Shown: one piece after another, positions 39,570-48,219 of the stretch
Layout: every line of letters starts with the position of its first letter
Numbering within the stretch: position 1 is the stretch's first letter
NCBI RefSeq assembly: GCF_002836745.1
Contig: NZ_PJAR01000038.1
Location: 91,945-155,944, forward strand
Source: Glaciecola sp. 33A
GTDB lineage: Bacteria > Pseudomonadota > Gammaproteobacteria > Enterobacterales > Alteromonadaceae
Direction: 5' to 3'
DNA: 64,000 bases
Position numbers and translations under genes: made by a program
Notes under the pieces: generated by a model
The model's input: only the letters and a program-made list of their open reading frames with translations
What the model was told of the DNA's origin: nothing
The model's database searches: none

Positions 39570-39571
39570 TA
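39553..39571 (+). repeat. attL: left copy of the 19-bp island direct repeat
   Basis: TCCCTCTCTCTCCGCCATA occurs here as the tRNA-Ser 3' end and again at 57163-57181. The integrase gene begins 165 bases to the right, as is usual for tRNA-targeted islands. Confidence 0.93.
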
Positions 39572-39597
39572 CACAGGTTCGATAAGAACCAATAAAG

Positions 39598-39637
39598 ACC
39601 CGCAGCCTATATTAAAAAAGGGTTTAGCGGGTTTTTT
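39598..39637 (+). terminator. Terminator after tRNA-Ser, supplied by the island
   Basis: ACCCGC pairs with GCGGGT across a 23-base A-rich loop, followed by six T residues. It lies inside the island, so the element brings its own stop for the tRNA transcript and shields the integrase gene. Confidence 0.7.
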
Positions 39638-39664
39638 ATTGCCAGTAGCATCCATTGTGAACTT

Positions 39665-39732
39665 GTAACATCCTATATTTATAGTAACATCATAAGTAAC
39701 ATTTACTTTCTGTTAAATAAATTGGTGTTACT
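39665..39732 (+). repeat. Left cluster of AGTAACAY sites, probable integrase arm sites
   Basis: AGTAACAT occurs at 39683-39690 and 39695-39702 (12-bp period), GTAACAT at 39665-39671, and an inverted AGTAACAC at 39725-39732, just before the integrase start. The right end of the island has the same pair with the same 12-bp period. Confidence 0.65.
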
Positions 39733-39735
39733 AAC

Positions 39736-40977
39736 ATGGCGAAAATCACTAAGCCGTTAACTAATACAGAGGTTAGTCAAGCAAAGCTGAAAGATAAGGA
39801 ATATAACTTGTCAGATGGTGGGGGGCTTGCGCTTCGTGTTAAACCAAACGGAACCAAAACCTGGCTTTTCAACTACTATCATCCTTATACCAATAAACGA
39901 AGTAACATTAGCTTCGGTACTTTCCCAATAGTTAGCCTGAAACAAGCTCGCGATTCCAGAGATGGTTCAAGGGTTTTGCTTTCACAGGATATAGATCCTA
40001 AATCCCATCGTGAAAACACTAAACGCCAGTTACAACAGGAGCACTCAAATACTTTACAAAAAGTTGCTACTGAATGGTTTGCTGTTAAAGAAACATCTTT
40101 AACACCAGCATATGCTGAAGATGTATTTCGTTCACTGACAAAGCATATTTTTCCGTCATTGGGAAAAACGCCAATAACAAAGGTAAACGCTGTAGACGTA
40201 ATTAAGGTTTTGAAGCCTTTGTCAGCAGCAGGAAGTTTAGAGACGGTAAAGCGGTTGTGCCAAAGATTAAATCAAATAATGACTTTTGCTGTTAACACGG
40301 GCGTTGTTTATAGCAATCCACTAGCGGGCATCAGTAAAGCATTTGAAGCACCGATAAAAACGAATATGCCTACAATTAGGCCTGCTGACTTACCGATTTT
40401 AATGAAGGCGTTAAATACAGCTAGTATTAAAATTGTTACTCGATGTTTGATCGAATGGCAATTACACACAATGGTTAGGCCCGGCGAAGCTGCTGGTGCT
40501 CGATGGGAAGAGATTGATTTAAATAATAAGCTTTGGGCCATTCCTGCCAAAAGAATGAAAAAGAAGCGAGAGCATATCGTTCCTTTGACAGACCAAGCTA
40601 TTCAACTTTTGGAGTTAATTCAGCCAATCAGCGGGCATAGGGAATTCGTTTTCCCTGGTGATAGAAATCCTAGACGGCATGCTAATGAATCAACTGCTAA
40701 CCTAGCATTGAAGAGAATGGGGTTTCACAATAAGCTAGTCGCACACGGCTTGAGATCTCTAGCTAGTACTACGCTAAATGAACAAGGTCATGACGCCGAT
40801 TTAATAGAAAGCGCTTTGGCACATACAGATAGAAATTCAGTGAGAGGCGCATACAACCGCTCTGAATATCTTGAACGCAGGAGAAGCCTTATGGATTGCT
40901 GGTCAAACCATATAGAACAAAATTCTAACGGTAACATGAGCCTGAGCAATGTTAAAACGCTAAGGATAGTTAGATAG
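39736..40977 (+). CDS. int: Tyrosine-type integrase (P4/DUF4102 group)
   Basis: This 413-aa recombinase has an N-terminal arm-binding DUF4102 domain (YNLSDGGGLALRVKPNGTKTWLFNY), a core-binding domain (about 100-200) and a catalytic domain. Catalytic residues visible are Arg248 (MVRPGEAAGARW), His337 and Arg340 (HGLRSLA), His363 (LAHTD) and the nucleophile Tyr373 (GAYNRSEY). It lies immediately inside attL and faces into the island. The protein is complete, so the element may still be mobile. Confidence 0.95.
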   Translation: MAKITKPLTNTEVSQAKLKDKEYNLSDGGGLALRVKPNGTKTWLFNYYHPYTNKRSNISFGTFPIVSLKQARDSRDGSRVLLSQDIDPKSHRENTKRQLQQEHSNTLQKVATEWFAVKETSLTPAYAEDVFRSLTKHIFPSLGKTPITKVNAVDVIKVLKPLSAAGSLETVKRLCQRLNQIMTFAVNTGVVYSNPLAGISKAFEAPIKTNMPTIRPADLPILMKALNTASIKIVTRCLIEWQLHTMVRPGEAAGARWEEIDLNNKLWAIPAKRMKKKREHIVPLTDQAIQLLELIQPISGHREFVFPGDRNPRRHANESTANLALKRMGFHNKLVAHGLRSLASTTLNEQGHDADLIESALAHTDRNSVRGAYNRSEYLERRRSLMDCWSNHIEQNSNGNMSLSNVKTLRIVR

Positions 40978-41083
40978 CCTTAAATTTCAAATTTGAAAGG
41001 TGCGTAATTATCATGGGTATTAATAAAACTTTTGATAAGTTTTTTAAAGCTACAACATGAAAAACCAATAATGGAGTACTGAC

Positions 41084-41593
41084 ATGGCGATACACATCGG
41101 AGGTGTTCTTGCCTCTCTCAAGATAGTTGAAGGACAGAATACTTATGGAGTGTTGGTTCCTGAAAGGTATCCAGGCGCAAATAAAATTTACGATGACTAC
41201 TATGCTAAATTTAATAATGTATGCAACAAATCAATCCCCTCAGAAGAACTATTCAGTACACAAGCTGAGATCAGGTTTGCATTGCTATTGAGTTCCGATG
41301 GAATTTTACCAGACTCTGTACAGAGAGAGTTGTCTTTGCTAACTATCAAAGCAATGGATGAGGCTATAGGTAAAAAATACGCATTAGAGAAACTAAAAAT
41401 ATCTAAGTCATCATCAGGCCATCAAGGAGTCATCGGTCTGAAATATATTATTTATTCTAAAATATACAATTTGAGAAAAGGTGGGAAGTCATACGAAGAA
41501 GCAAAAAACCAAGTTGCTGAACAACACTTTCTTTCACCTGAAACTATCGATAGTCATTATAATGAGATTCGAAAAAAGCTAAAAGAATTATAA
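41084..41593 (+). CDS. Island hypothetical protein, 169 aa
   Basis: No family is recognised. The protein is soluble; the C-terminal half (about residues 105-169) is basic and helical and could bind DNA (YEEAKNQVAEQHFLSPETIDSHYNEIRKKLKEL looks like a helix-turn-helix of the sigma-4/LuxR size class). It sits between integrase and the alpA-like gene and is followed by a long palindrome. A regulatory role is inference only. Confidence 0.65.
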   Translation: MAIHIGGVLASLKIVEGQNTYGVLVPERYPGANKIYDDYYAKFNNVCNKSIPSEELFSTQAEIRFALLLSSDGILPDSVQRELSLLTIKAMDEAIGKKYALEKLKISKSSSGHQGVIGLKYIIYSKIYNLRKGGKSYEEAKNQVAEQHFLSPETIDSHYNEIRKKLKEL

Positions 41594-41603
41594 GAGGTTT
41601 GTC

Positions 41604-41634
41604 AAGGTGAAAATCAAAATTTGATTTTCACCTT
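41604..41634. promoter_or_regulatory. 31-bp near-perfect palindrome upstream of the alpA-like gene
   Basis: Arms AAGGTGAAAATCAAA and TTTGATTTTCACCTT (15 bp, perfect) are separated by a single base. With no room for a loop, it fits a dimeric protein-binding operator or cruciform better than an RNA terminator. It lies 63 bases before the alpA-like start. Confidence 0.6.
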
Positions 41635-41696
41635 AGAAAAAACACACAAATATTTATCATGGGGACCATTCCAACAATCACCAAATAGATATTTAT

Positions 41697-41957
41697 ATGT
41701 CCAAAGAAATACATTTCCAGCGTAAATCAGAAGTTTTGAAACGTTTTAGGTTCTCAAAATCAACGTTAGCAAATAGGATAAACGAAGGTACTTTCCTACC
41801 AAACTGTGCAATGGGGTTGAGGTCCGTGGTTTGGATTTCATATGAACTTGATGCAATGGCAGCAGCAATAGCCTCAGGCAAAAACAATGACGAAATTAAA
41901 CAGCTAGTTTCTAGTTTAGTTGAACAACGTCAAGAATTGTCTAATGGGGTGAGATAA
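41697..41957 (+). CDS. AlpA-like DNA-binding regulator / excisionase
   Basis: This 86-aa protein has an AlpA/excisionase winged-helix: RKSEVLKRFRFSKSTLANRINEGTFLPNCAMGLRSVVWISYELDAMAAAIA. In P4-like and related islands such proteins control excision and the integrase promoter. It opens the replication block alpA-(121 aa)-primase-helicase, with one base to the next start. Confidence 0.8.
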   Translation: MSKEIHFQRKSEVLKRFRFSKSTLANRINEGTFLPNCAMGLRSVVWISYELDAMAAAIASGKNNDEIKQLVSSLVEQRQELSNGVR

Positions 41958-41958
41958 A

Positions 41959-42324
41959 ATGAAAAACGCCACTCCAGAAACCCAAAGCAGCGCCTTAACT
42001 GGACACGTTAAGTATACCAAAATAAAAGCACCGTTCAAAATAGAACTATGTATTGATGAACTAATTTTTCGTGGTCCTGCCGGCATGATAGAGCTTGAAG
42101 CTCTTCAGGCATACGGTGAAACTTGCTTACATTCCACTATATCAAGCTTAGCAAATAGGCATGGTTTAATTATTGATAGAAAAATGGAACCACACAGGCA
42201 TCGTCGTGGAGGCCTCACGCATTTTACTCGGTATTCATTAGTTGATGAAAAATCAATTGTAAAAGCACGTGACATTCTAACCCACTACTCAAAGATTAGA
42301 AATTCAAGGAGGGTAGCCGCATGA
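41959..42324 (+). CDS. Island hypothetical protein, 121 aa
   Basis: I do not recognise a family. It is basic; the stretch IELEALQAYGETCLHSTISSLANRHGLIIDRKM looks like a winged helix-turn-helix, so DNA binding is likely. It starts one base after the alpA-like gene, and its stop overlaps the primase start by ATGA. A role in replication control is suggested by position. Confidence 0.7.
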   Translation: MKNATPETQSSALTGHVKYTKIKAPFKIELCIDELIFRGPAGMIELEALQAYGETCLHSTISSLANRHGLIIDRKMEPHRHRRGGLTHFTRYSLVDEKSIVKARDILTHYSKIRNSRRVAA

Positions 42325-43211
42325 TTTATTCGCAAACACAGGCTGCCAATGAATTTGGTCTGATAGTGGAACACGTTGTTCAGGATGAAGAGCTACACCG
42401 AGTTCCTACAATCTCAAAGCCTAAAAGTAACAATGGGTGGTATATCGCTTTCAATGAACTATTAGTTATGGGGGACTGGCAAACAGGATTAACAGAAACC
42501 TTTAAGCAAAATGGTAAGAGTTATACTCAACAAGATCGCCTTAGAATAAAACAAAGTAACGAACTAAGGGGACGCAAAAAAGAACTACTTCAAAGGAAAA
42601 CTGCAAGGTATGCCAGGCAAACATACGAAGCCGCGGATCAGGCAGCGATACACCCTTATTTAACCGACAAAGGAATCGAGTGTGCTATTGGTTTAAAAGC
42701 CACTGGCAGCGAATTGCTCGTGCCGCTAGTTAATTTATCTAGTGGTAACGTGGAAAATTTACAACGAATATTCCTAGATGGTAATAAGCGATTTTTAAAA
42801 GGTGGACGAATAACAGGTTCTTGTTGTCCTTATGGCTTTAACGGGTTATCGCTTGTCGAATTAAAAAAGGTTCCTAAAGTACTTATTTGTGAAGGCTACG
42901 CTACGGCAGCGAGCCTTTATCAAATGACTCACATACCTGTTTTAGCTGCAATGACTGCCGCGAACTTACTACCTGTGGGTAATGCTATAAAAGAAAAATG
43001 GCCCGATGTTAAAATTATATTTGCCGGCGATGACGACTTTTTAACAGAAGAAGCAACGGGTATTAACCCTGGCAAGTTAAAAGCAAATCATGCGGCCAGT
43101 ATGGTAAAGGGCTCAGTTAGTTTCCCTCCTTTTAATAGTGAAGATAAACGAGCCGGACTGACTGATTGGAACGATTATTACAACGCGATTCACAAGGAGG
43201 AAAGGCTATGA
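42321..43211 (+). CDS. Toprim-domain DNA primase-like protein
   Basis: This 296-aa protein has an N-terminal helical region (residues about 45-115) and a C-terminal Toprim domain: KVLICEGYATAASLYQMTHIP (catalytic Glu), then IIFAGDDDF (the DxD pair) at about 225-242. It resembles the TraC/P4-alpha-type primases of mobile elements. No zinc-binding domain is evident. It overlaps the preceding gene and the helicase gene by four bases each, so the two probably form a primase-helicase pair. Confidence 0.82.
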   Translation: MIYSQTQAANEFGLIVEHVVQDEELHRVPTISKPKSNNGWYIAFNELLVMGDWQTGLTETFKQNGKSYTQQDRLRIKQSNELRGRKKELLQRKTARYARQTYEAADQAAIHPYLTDKGIECAIGLKATGSELLVPLVNLSSGNVENLQRIFLDGNKRFLKGGRITGSCCPYGFNGLSLVELKKVPKVLICEGYATAASLYQMTHIPVLAAMTAANLLPVGNAIKEKWPDVKIIFAGDDDFLTEEATGINPGKLKANHAASMVKGSVSFPPFNSEDKRAGLTDWNDYYNAIHKEERL

Positions 43212-44542
43212 ATAACATCGTCGAATTTAACCAATCTATCCCATCTACTCAAAACATGATTGACGGTAACACTTTAACAAATTGCGAACTTGAGTTGTTG
43301 ATTAAAATGAACGAGCAATACTCGCACGTTGTTATTGGGGGTAACCACCGGATTATGAGTTACAAACCATGCCCTGTAGATGGCGTTCGTATGACATTTG
43401 AGAGAATAAGTGACTTTCATCATTACTATTCGCACAAACCCAAAGTAGCAAATAAAAACCAAGGGCAGGCTTGGTGCAAGTGGCCAGGTAAAGCATTTTA
43501 TTCCAACGGAATAGGATATTACCCAAATATACGGAAACTTCCGGACAATATGTTTAATACATTTCAAGGTTTTGGATGTGAACCTAAAAAAGGTGATATT
43601 GCGTTAATTCTCAAGCACATTAGGGACGTATTATGCGCTGATGATACTAAGGCATTTACTTACTTCATTGAGTGGTTAGCTCATATTTTTCAAAAGCCCG
43701 ACGAAAAGCCTACAGTCGCTGTTTTGATGAAATCAGCGGAGGGCACAGGCAAAGGAACTATTTATAAACTCCTTAAGAAGATGCTTGGTTCTAACGCACA
43801 TCAGGTTAACGGCAGTTATCAAATTATGGGTCGCTTTAATGGGATACTAGCAGGACGTCTACTTATATTTGGTGATGAAATTGATATGACTGAAAAGAAA
43901 GTGTTCGACAGAGCTAAAGGTATTATTTCTGAACCTGCTATTAGCCTTGAATTGAAGGGTATTGACCCAGAACCAATTCCTAATATGGCGCGGTTCATTT
44001 TTACAGGCAATCATGATCAAGTAATTTCTGCTGGAACGCGAGAGCGCCGGTTTCTTATACTAGAACCTTCTGAGCACACGATAGATGATACTAATTATTG
44101 GAAGGCACTTAATAAACAAATCGAGACAAATGGCGCAGCAGCATTTTTATACCACTTAAACAATATAGACCTTAGTACCTTTAACCCATACAAAGCACCA
44201 GCAACAAAAGGCTTGATAGAAGAAAAACTCCAAGGATTAAAACCCTTACTAGAATATTTTCATTACGAGCTGTCACTGCTTAAGCCGTTTGATGGTGCCA
44301 CTCGCATACCTAGTTCTGATTTAAATTATAAATATTGTAATTGGGCGGCTGATAAAAATTTATCTATCAAGCCACTAGGTGCAAAAAGCCAAATAGGCAA
44401 ATTGATGCAAAAACTAAAAATAAATATGTTTGGTCGCTCAGGCAGAGGAGAAGGGAAATATTACGAACTTCCAGATGCTACTGAATTTAGGACTCGTTTC
44501 GCAAAACATTTAGGCCATGAAGTTAATGAAATATTCGATTAA
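43208..44542 (+). CDS. D5/DUF5906-type SF3 replicative helicase
   Basis: This 444-aa protein has Walker A SAEGTGKGTIYK with Lys182, Walker B RLLIFGDEID and the sensor FIFTGNHD, followed by an arginine finger region GTRERRFLILE. It is like the helicase half of phage primases (D5/P4 alpha). I chose the ATG at 43208, which follows AAGGAGGAAAGG and overlaps the primase stop as ATGA; an ATG at 43166 would add 14 residues. It should unwind the element at the origin-like repeat cluster immediately downstream. Confidence 0.88.
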   Translation: MNNIVEFNQSIPSTQNMIDGNTLTNCELELLIKMNEQYSHVVIGGNHRIMSYKPCPVDGVRMTFERISDFHHYYSHKPKVANKNQGQAWCKWPGKAFYSNGIGYYPNIRKLPDNMFNTFQGFGCEPKKGDIALILKHIRDVLCADDTKAFTYFIEWLAHIFQKPDEKPTVAVLMKSAEGTGKGTIYKLLKKMLGSNAHQVNGSYQIMGRFNGILAGRLLIFGDEIDMTEKKVFDRAKGIISEPAISLELKGIDPEPIPNMARFIFTGNHDQVISAGTRERRFLILEPSEHTIDDTNYWKALNKQIETNGAAAFLYHLNNIDLSTFNPYKAPATKGLIEEKLQGLKPLLEYFHYELSLLKPFDGATRIPSSDLNYKYCNWAADKNLSIKPLGAKSQIGKLMQKLKINMFGRSGRGEGKYYELPDATEFRTRFAKHLGHEVNEIFD

Positions 44543-44560
44543 CTGACGTTTACCTAAGCC

Positions 44561-44708
44561 ACCTATACCAAGTTGAAGCAGTCCTTATAAGTAAAGGCAT
44601 TTAGCGGGTATAGGTAATAACGAGTTATTAGATAAGCATGTTTTACCTATACCTTCTATACACTCGGTATTTAAAGGGCTTAAGGAGCTTGGTACAGGTG
44701 GTATAGGT
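44561..44708. repeat. Candidate replication origin: five copies of a 9-bp iteron in both orientations
   Basis: ACCTATACC occurs at 44561-44569 and 44645-44653; its complement GGTATAGGT at 44607-44615 and 44700-44708; a one-mismatch copy GGTACAGGT at 44691-44699. They lie in AT-rich DNA directly after the primase and helicase genes, as origins do in P4-type elements. This 231-base gap has no gene. Confidence 0.5.
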
Positions 44709-44773
44709 ATATTAAGAGAAACAACAGAACTAAATTCATTAGTTTACGCTAATAATTTGGGTGAAAAAGGTAA

Positions 44774-45385
44774 ATGAATATGGGTGGCATCGGCTCTGGT
44801 ACATATCGGAAGTTCAAATCAAAAGCAACGACTGAAGATTTTTTTAGTATTGATTTGCGCAAATTAACCAAGCTCGTTCCCTTTGACCAAAATTGTCAGT
44901 TCACGTTGGAATGGCGTAATCGAAATACGGTTAATGCCTCTATTGATTGTCGCTTGATAGATGAGGTATTGGAGTTACATTATTCGATTAGCAAACGTGT
45001 TGAGCGAACTAGCGCTGTTGATTACGTCAATATAACCAAAACACCATGTAACTTTGGTGGTGTGCGTCGATGGTTACTTTGTCCAGGCTGCAATAAAAAA
45101 GCACTAATCCTTTATATTGCAAGCAACTTCAGGTGCCGTACATGTCACAATATTTATCATACAAGCTCAAACGAAGGGAGTTTATTCAGAGCTACTAGAG
45201 CGGTATGTAAGGAGCAAAATAAATTAAATGGAAAACATTTAAAACCGATGGATGGTATCAGCGCAATATCAAAACCCAAATGGATGCGATACAAAACATA
45301 CGCCAGGTTGAAAGAGGAAACACTTTTGAGGGAGAAAAAATTCAGAGAAGAATATAGAAGAGCTTTTGATCGTGTGTTTATTTAA
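44774..45385 (+). CDS. Zinc-ribbon protein of unknown function, 203 aa
   Basis: The protein opens MNMGGIGSGTYRKF, a start seen in a common but uncharacterised group carried by mobile elements. It has a four-cysteine zinc ribbon, CPGCNKKALILYIASNFRC followed by RTC. The rest is basic. It follows the origin-like region. Binding nucleic acid is plausible; function unknown. Confidence 0.72.
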   Translation: MNMGGIGSGTYRKFKSKATTEDFFSIDLRKLTKLVPFDQNCQFTLEWRNRNTVNASIDCRLIDEVLELHYSISKRVERTSAVDYVNITKTPCNFGGVRRWLLCPGCNKKALILYIASNFRCRTCHNIYHTSSNEGSLFRATRAVCKEQNKLNGKHLKPMDGISAISKPKWMRYKTYARLKEETLLREKKFREEYRRAFDRVFI

Positions 45386-45448
45386 CTTATTCTTATATGA
45401 TAAGTTGTTAGCTTTCAGAGTCGCACTTCAACATGGATTGAAAATTGA

Positions 45449-46921
45449 ATGCCAAAAAGTAAAAACAAGAGAAATAAATCACGAAGTGGTAAAAATAGGA
45501 CTTCTCTTCATGATCACAAAAAAGTTGGGAAACAGTTACAGTCGGGGTTTGCTGTAGTGGCTGATAAGGTTACTTTTTCGTCTTGGTCGAATGAAAGACT
45601 TCCCGAAATGATTTGGGCTGCGATCATCCGAGTGATTGATGACCAAGATTACGCTATTGAAGAATTCCTAAGAATACTTTCATTCATTGGTGAGCACGGA
45701 GAAAAAGAACAGTTTTCAGATATTTCTTTAACTGGCATTTCAAAGCTCCCTGAAGAGTTAAGAGGGCAATTTATTGGGTTTATCTTGGAGAACAAAAAAA
45801 CCGCATCAGCGCTAGTAGTTTTAAGTTTATTCGATAACTTACCTGCTAGGGAAACATGGGTTAAGTTATTACCTAAAGAAGAGCCCGATATTTCTGTTTT
45901 GATGAATGCTGTGGGTTTCAATCTGCCGCATCAGTCTCAAGAAGCTACGGACTGTCGCTGGCTTAAATTGATGGCTCGGGTCATTTCGGGAAAATTTCAT
46001 GTGCCCCGAGAAACGGCAGAGACATGGTTAGGCTATCCGTATAAGGGTGATCTAAGAGAAATACGACCATTCATTCGAGCCTCGGAATTGGCAGAAAACC
46101 CTCTTGTCGAGAGAGATTTGACATGGCCAAATGCTTTTTGGGATGAAGCGTGGAGAAACTCGCCTTGTTTTGCTCTTATGGAAGAAAAAGAGCCAATAAT
46201 TGCAGAAGCACCTTTTGTCTCTCGGGCTGATGTAACGTCGCTCCTAAATGAAATCGAGTCACATTGGTCTAACACACACTCTACAACCGCTATTGACGCG
46301 AGACACGATGCTGTATTTGGTATAACACTTTATGTAATAAGAGTCCTCGACGAAATGCTAGGTGTAGGTATTGGAACCGGTATTCTTGGAAGACTTGGTC
46401 TCAGAACAATCCTCGAAGCTCACATTTCACTGAGGTATTTGTTGGATAAAGATGATCCGGAATTATGGAAGAAATGGCGTGCTTATGGAGCCGGGCAAGC
46501 GAAATTAAATGCTTTACGATTTGATGAGCTAATGGACCCGCCCAAGCATATTAATCAGAGCACCATTGAAGCGATAGCTGGCGAAGATCTTTGGGAAGAG
46601 TTTTTAAACATCGAGCTAGGGAGCTGGAGTGGCTTGGATCTCAGGAGAATTAGCGAAAGAACAGGAGTTAAAGATGCCTACGACGCACACTATTCGTGGA
46701 CTTCTGGGTATTCACATGGAACATGGGGGCCGGTTCGAGAATCCTGCTTCGAAACATGCGGAAATCCACTTCACAGACTCCATCGCTATCCGAAGCAACA
46801 AAGTCTGCCCGATATAATTTCAGATGCTTGCTTGTTGGTTAATTCTATATTGGATGACCTCGATAAATCTTATCCAGGATTTTCTCGCAGAATTACTAAT
46901 TCAGGTATTGGAGATAAATAA
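45449..46921 (+). CDS. DUF5677-like helical protein, possible defence gene
   Basis: This 490-aa protein starts with a lysine/arginine-rich tail (residues 1-27). The C-terminal part (about 270-470) has the pattern of DUF5677-like proteins: LGLRTILEAHISLRYLLDKDDPELW, then YGAGQAKLNALRFDELM and TSGYSHGTWGPVRES. The middle (about 40-260) is helical and not recognised. No membrane segments. Position in a cargo set with an HNH nuclease and a restriction system suggests defence, but this is inference and the family call is tentative. Confidence 0.55.
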   Translation: MPKSKNKRNKSRSGKNRTSLHDHKKVGKQLQSGFAVVADKVTFSSWSNERLPEMIWAAIIRVIDDQDYAIEEFLRILSFIGEHGEKEQFSDISLTGISKLPEELRGQFIGFILENKKTASALVVLSLFDNLPARETWVKLLPKEEPDISVLMNAVGFNLPHQSQEATDCRWLKLMARVISGKFHVPRETAETWLGYPYKGDLREIRPFIRASELAENPLVERDLTWPNAFWDEAWRNSPCFALMEEKEPIIAEAPFVSRADVTSLLNEIESHWSNTHSTTAIDARHDAVFGITLYVIRVLDEMLGVGIGTGILGRLGLRTILEAHISLRYLLDKDDPELWKKWRAYGAGQAKLNALRFDELMDPPKHINQSTIEAIAGEDLWEEFLNIELGSWSGLDLRRISERTGVKDAYDAHYSWTSGYSHGTWGPVRESCFETCGNPLHRLHRYPKQQSLPDIISDACLLVNSILDDLDKSYPGFSRRITNSGIGDK

Positions 46922-46988
46922 AAAGCTAACAAATTAATGATAGTTGAGCATGTTATTGCGGCAAAGCCGTCATACTCTGTTCAATGGT

Positions 46989-47732
46989 TTATGTTAACTT
47001 ATTTATTGCATCTTCAAGCTTGCGAATTTTATTTTGTATCGTTGTATTATAAATATTGGCGTCACCACTATGTGTAACACGGGCGTGACAATTTGGACAA
47101 ATAGCCGCAACATTATCTGGAGCGTCTGCTCCCCCTTTTGATAATTCAATAATATGGTGGACTTCTAGATAAGCCTCTCCATTCTTTTTCAGAAATGGAG
47201 CCGGTTCTTCACATGCCTCACACTGGCTTTTAGACCTAAGTAAAGCATATCTCTTGATTACTTCTTGCCGCGCTCGTATTTTAGCCTGAGAGATTGTACT
47301 TTCAACTAAATCTAAAGCCTTTGAGTAAGCAATTTCTCTTAGTTGATTAAAATCAGATTCAGCAGCAGTATCTTCAATTACGCCAGTTCTTCGAATATAT
47401 TCATAAGCACGACCACTTTGCGTTCCGGTCTTCTGAACAGCCATTTCTTCTTCAGATGATTTAGATTTTTCATGAACATCTATGGTGCTTGTGTCTGCCT
47501 TTAAATATTTAGGACCACGCAAAGAACCATCTTTATTATGTTTTTGACAGACTTTTACAGTTGCAATGAATGTAGTTCCAATAGGATAGTTTTCTCTAAG
47601 ATTTCGAGGAAATTCTACCTTCATGTTATCAAAAAAATCATCTATTGGTTTCACTCGTGGTCGAGTTTCACTTTCGCCTTTGAATGTTTTTAAAACAACC
47701 TGTTCAAACTCATCACCATCTGTGTAGCTCAT
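46989..47732 (-). CDS. HNH endonuclease
   Basis: This 247-aa protein has a C-terminal HNH domain (about 170-225): zinc cysteines in SQCEACEEP and AICPNCHARV, the catalytic LEVHHIIELSKGGAD and the distal DNVAAICPNCH. The N-terminal 165 residues are unlike common McrA and may sense target or modification. It is the only island gene on the reverse strand and converges with the DUF5677-like gene, 67 bases apart. McrA-like restriction of foreign DNA is plausible. Confidence 0.82.
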   Translation of the reverse strand: MSYTDGDEFEQVVLKTFKGESETRPRVKPIDDFFDNMKVEFPRNLRENYPIGTTFIATVKVCQKHNKDGSLRGPKYLKADTSTIDVHEKSKSSEEEMAVQKTGTQSGRAYEYIRRTGVIEDTAAESDFNQLREIAYSKALDLVESTISQAKIRARQEVIKRYALLRSKSQCEACEEPAPFLKKNGEAYLEVHHIIELSKGGADAPDNVAAICPNCHARVTHSGDANIYNTTIQNKIRKLEDAINKLT

Positions 47733-48219
47733 ATCCAGTTCCTTTGAAAGTATTACATTTGCACAATTAATATAACCTCGTTAATAAAATTCGTCGAATA
47801 TAAATTTCTTTTACATTTATATCCATCAATCAAAATCTAAATATACGTAAAAGTCATTGTATAAATTTAACCAGTCATTTTTTTTGAGAAAATGGCAATA
47901 CATTAGATTTTGAGATCATGGGTAATTCGTTTATGGATGGCTTGAGTATGTATCGCGCAGGCACAGAACAATCAAAGGCTTCTGAAATGAAGTATAGATA
48001 ACTCCGTTTACTTTATATGTAGCTTTGGGTTCGGTCATTTTGTTCACCTAAAAATTATTAATATCGAGCAAATGGCACAACATTTATTTACGGATCGTTC
48101 CACATCACGTTAAACTATTTTTAATTATCTAGCCAATAAAAACACTGCAAAAGTTTATAGTGTAGTGCTAGAGTACAGCGTAGTATTTTGAGACAAAACA
48201 GGTTCAGGGAATAGAACGA
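47733..48219. other. Gap between the HNH gene and the ardC-like gene
   Basis: These 487 AT-rich bases separate two divergent genes and must hold both promoters. An open stretch ending near 48001 (from ATG 47918: MGNSFMDGLSMYRAGTEQ) has coding-like composition and could be the tail of a lost gene. Nothing else is seen. Confidence 0.45.

Noticed and set aside
39353..39655. Reverse frame across the nadA end and tRNA-Ser
   Set aside because: Antisense shadow of nadA and the tRNA; its peptide resembles commonly mis-annotated tRNA antisense frames.
45366..45557. 63-codon frame overlapping the start of the 490-aa protein
   Set aside because: Overlaps the neighbouring genes in another frame with no support.
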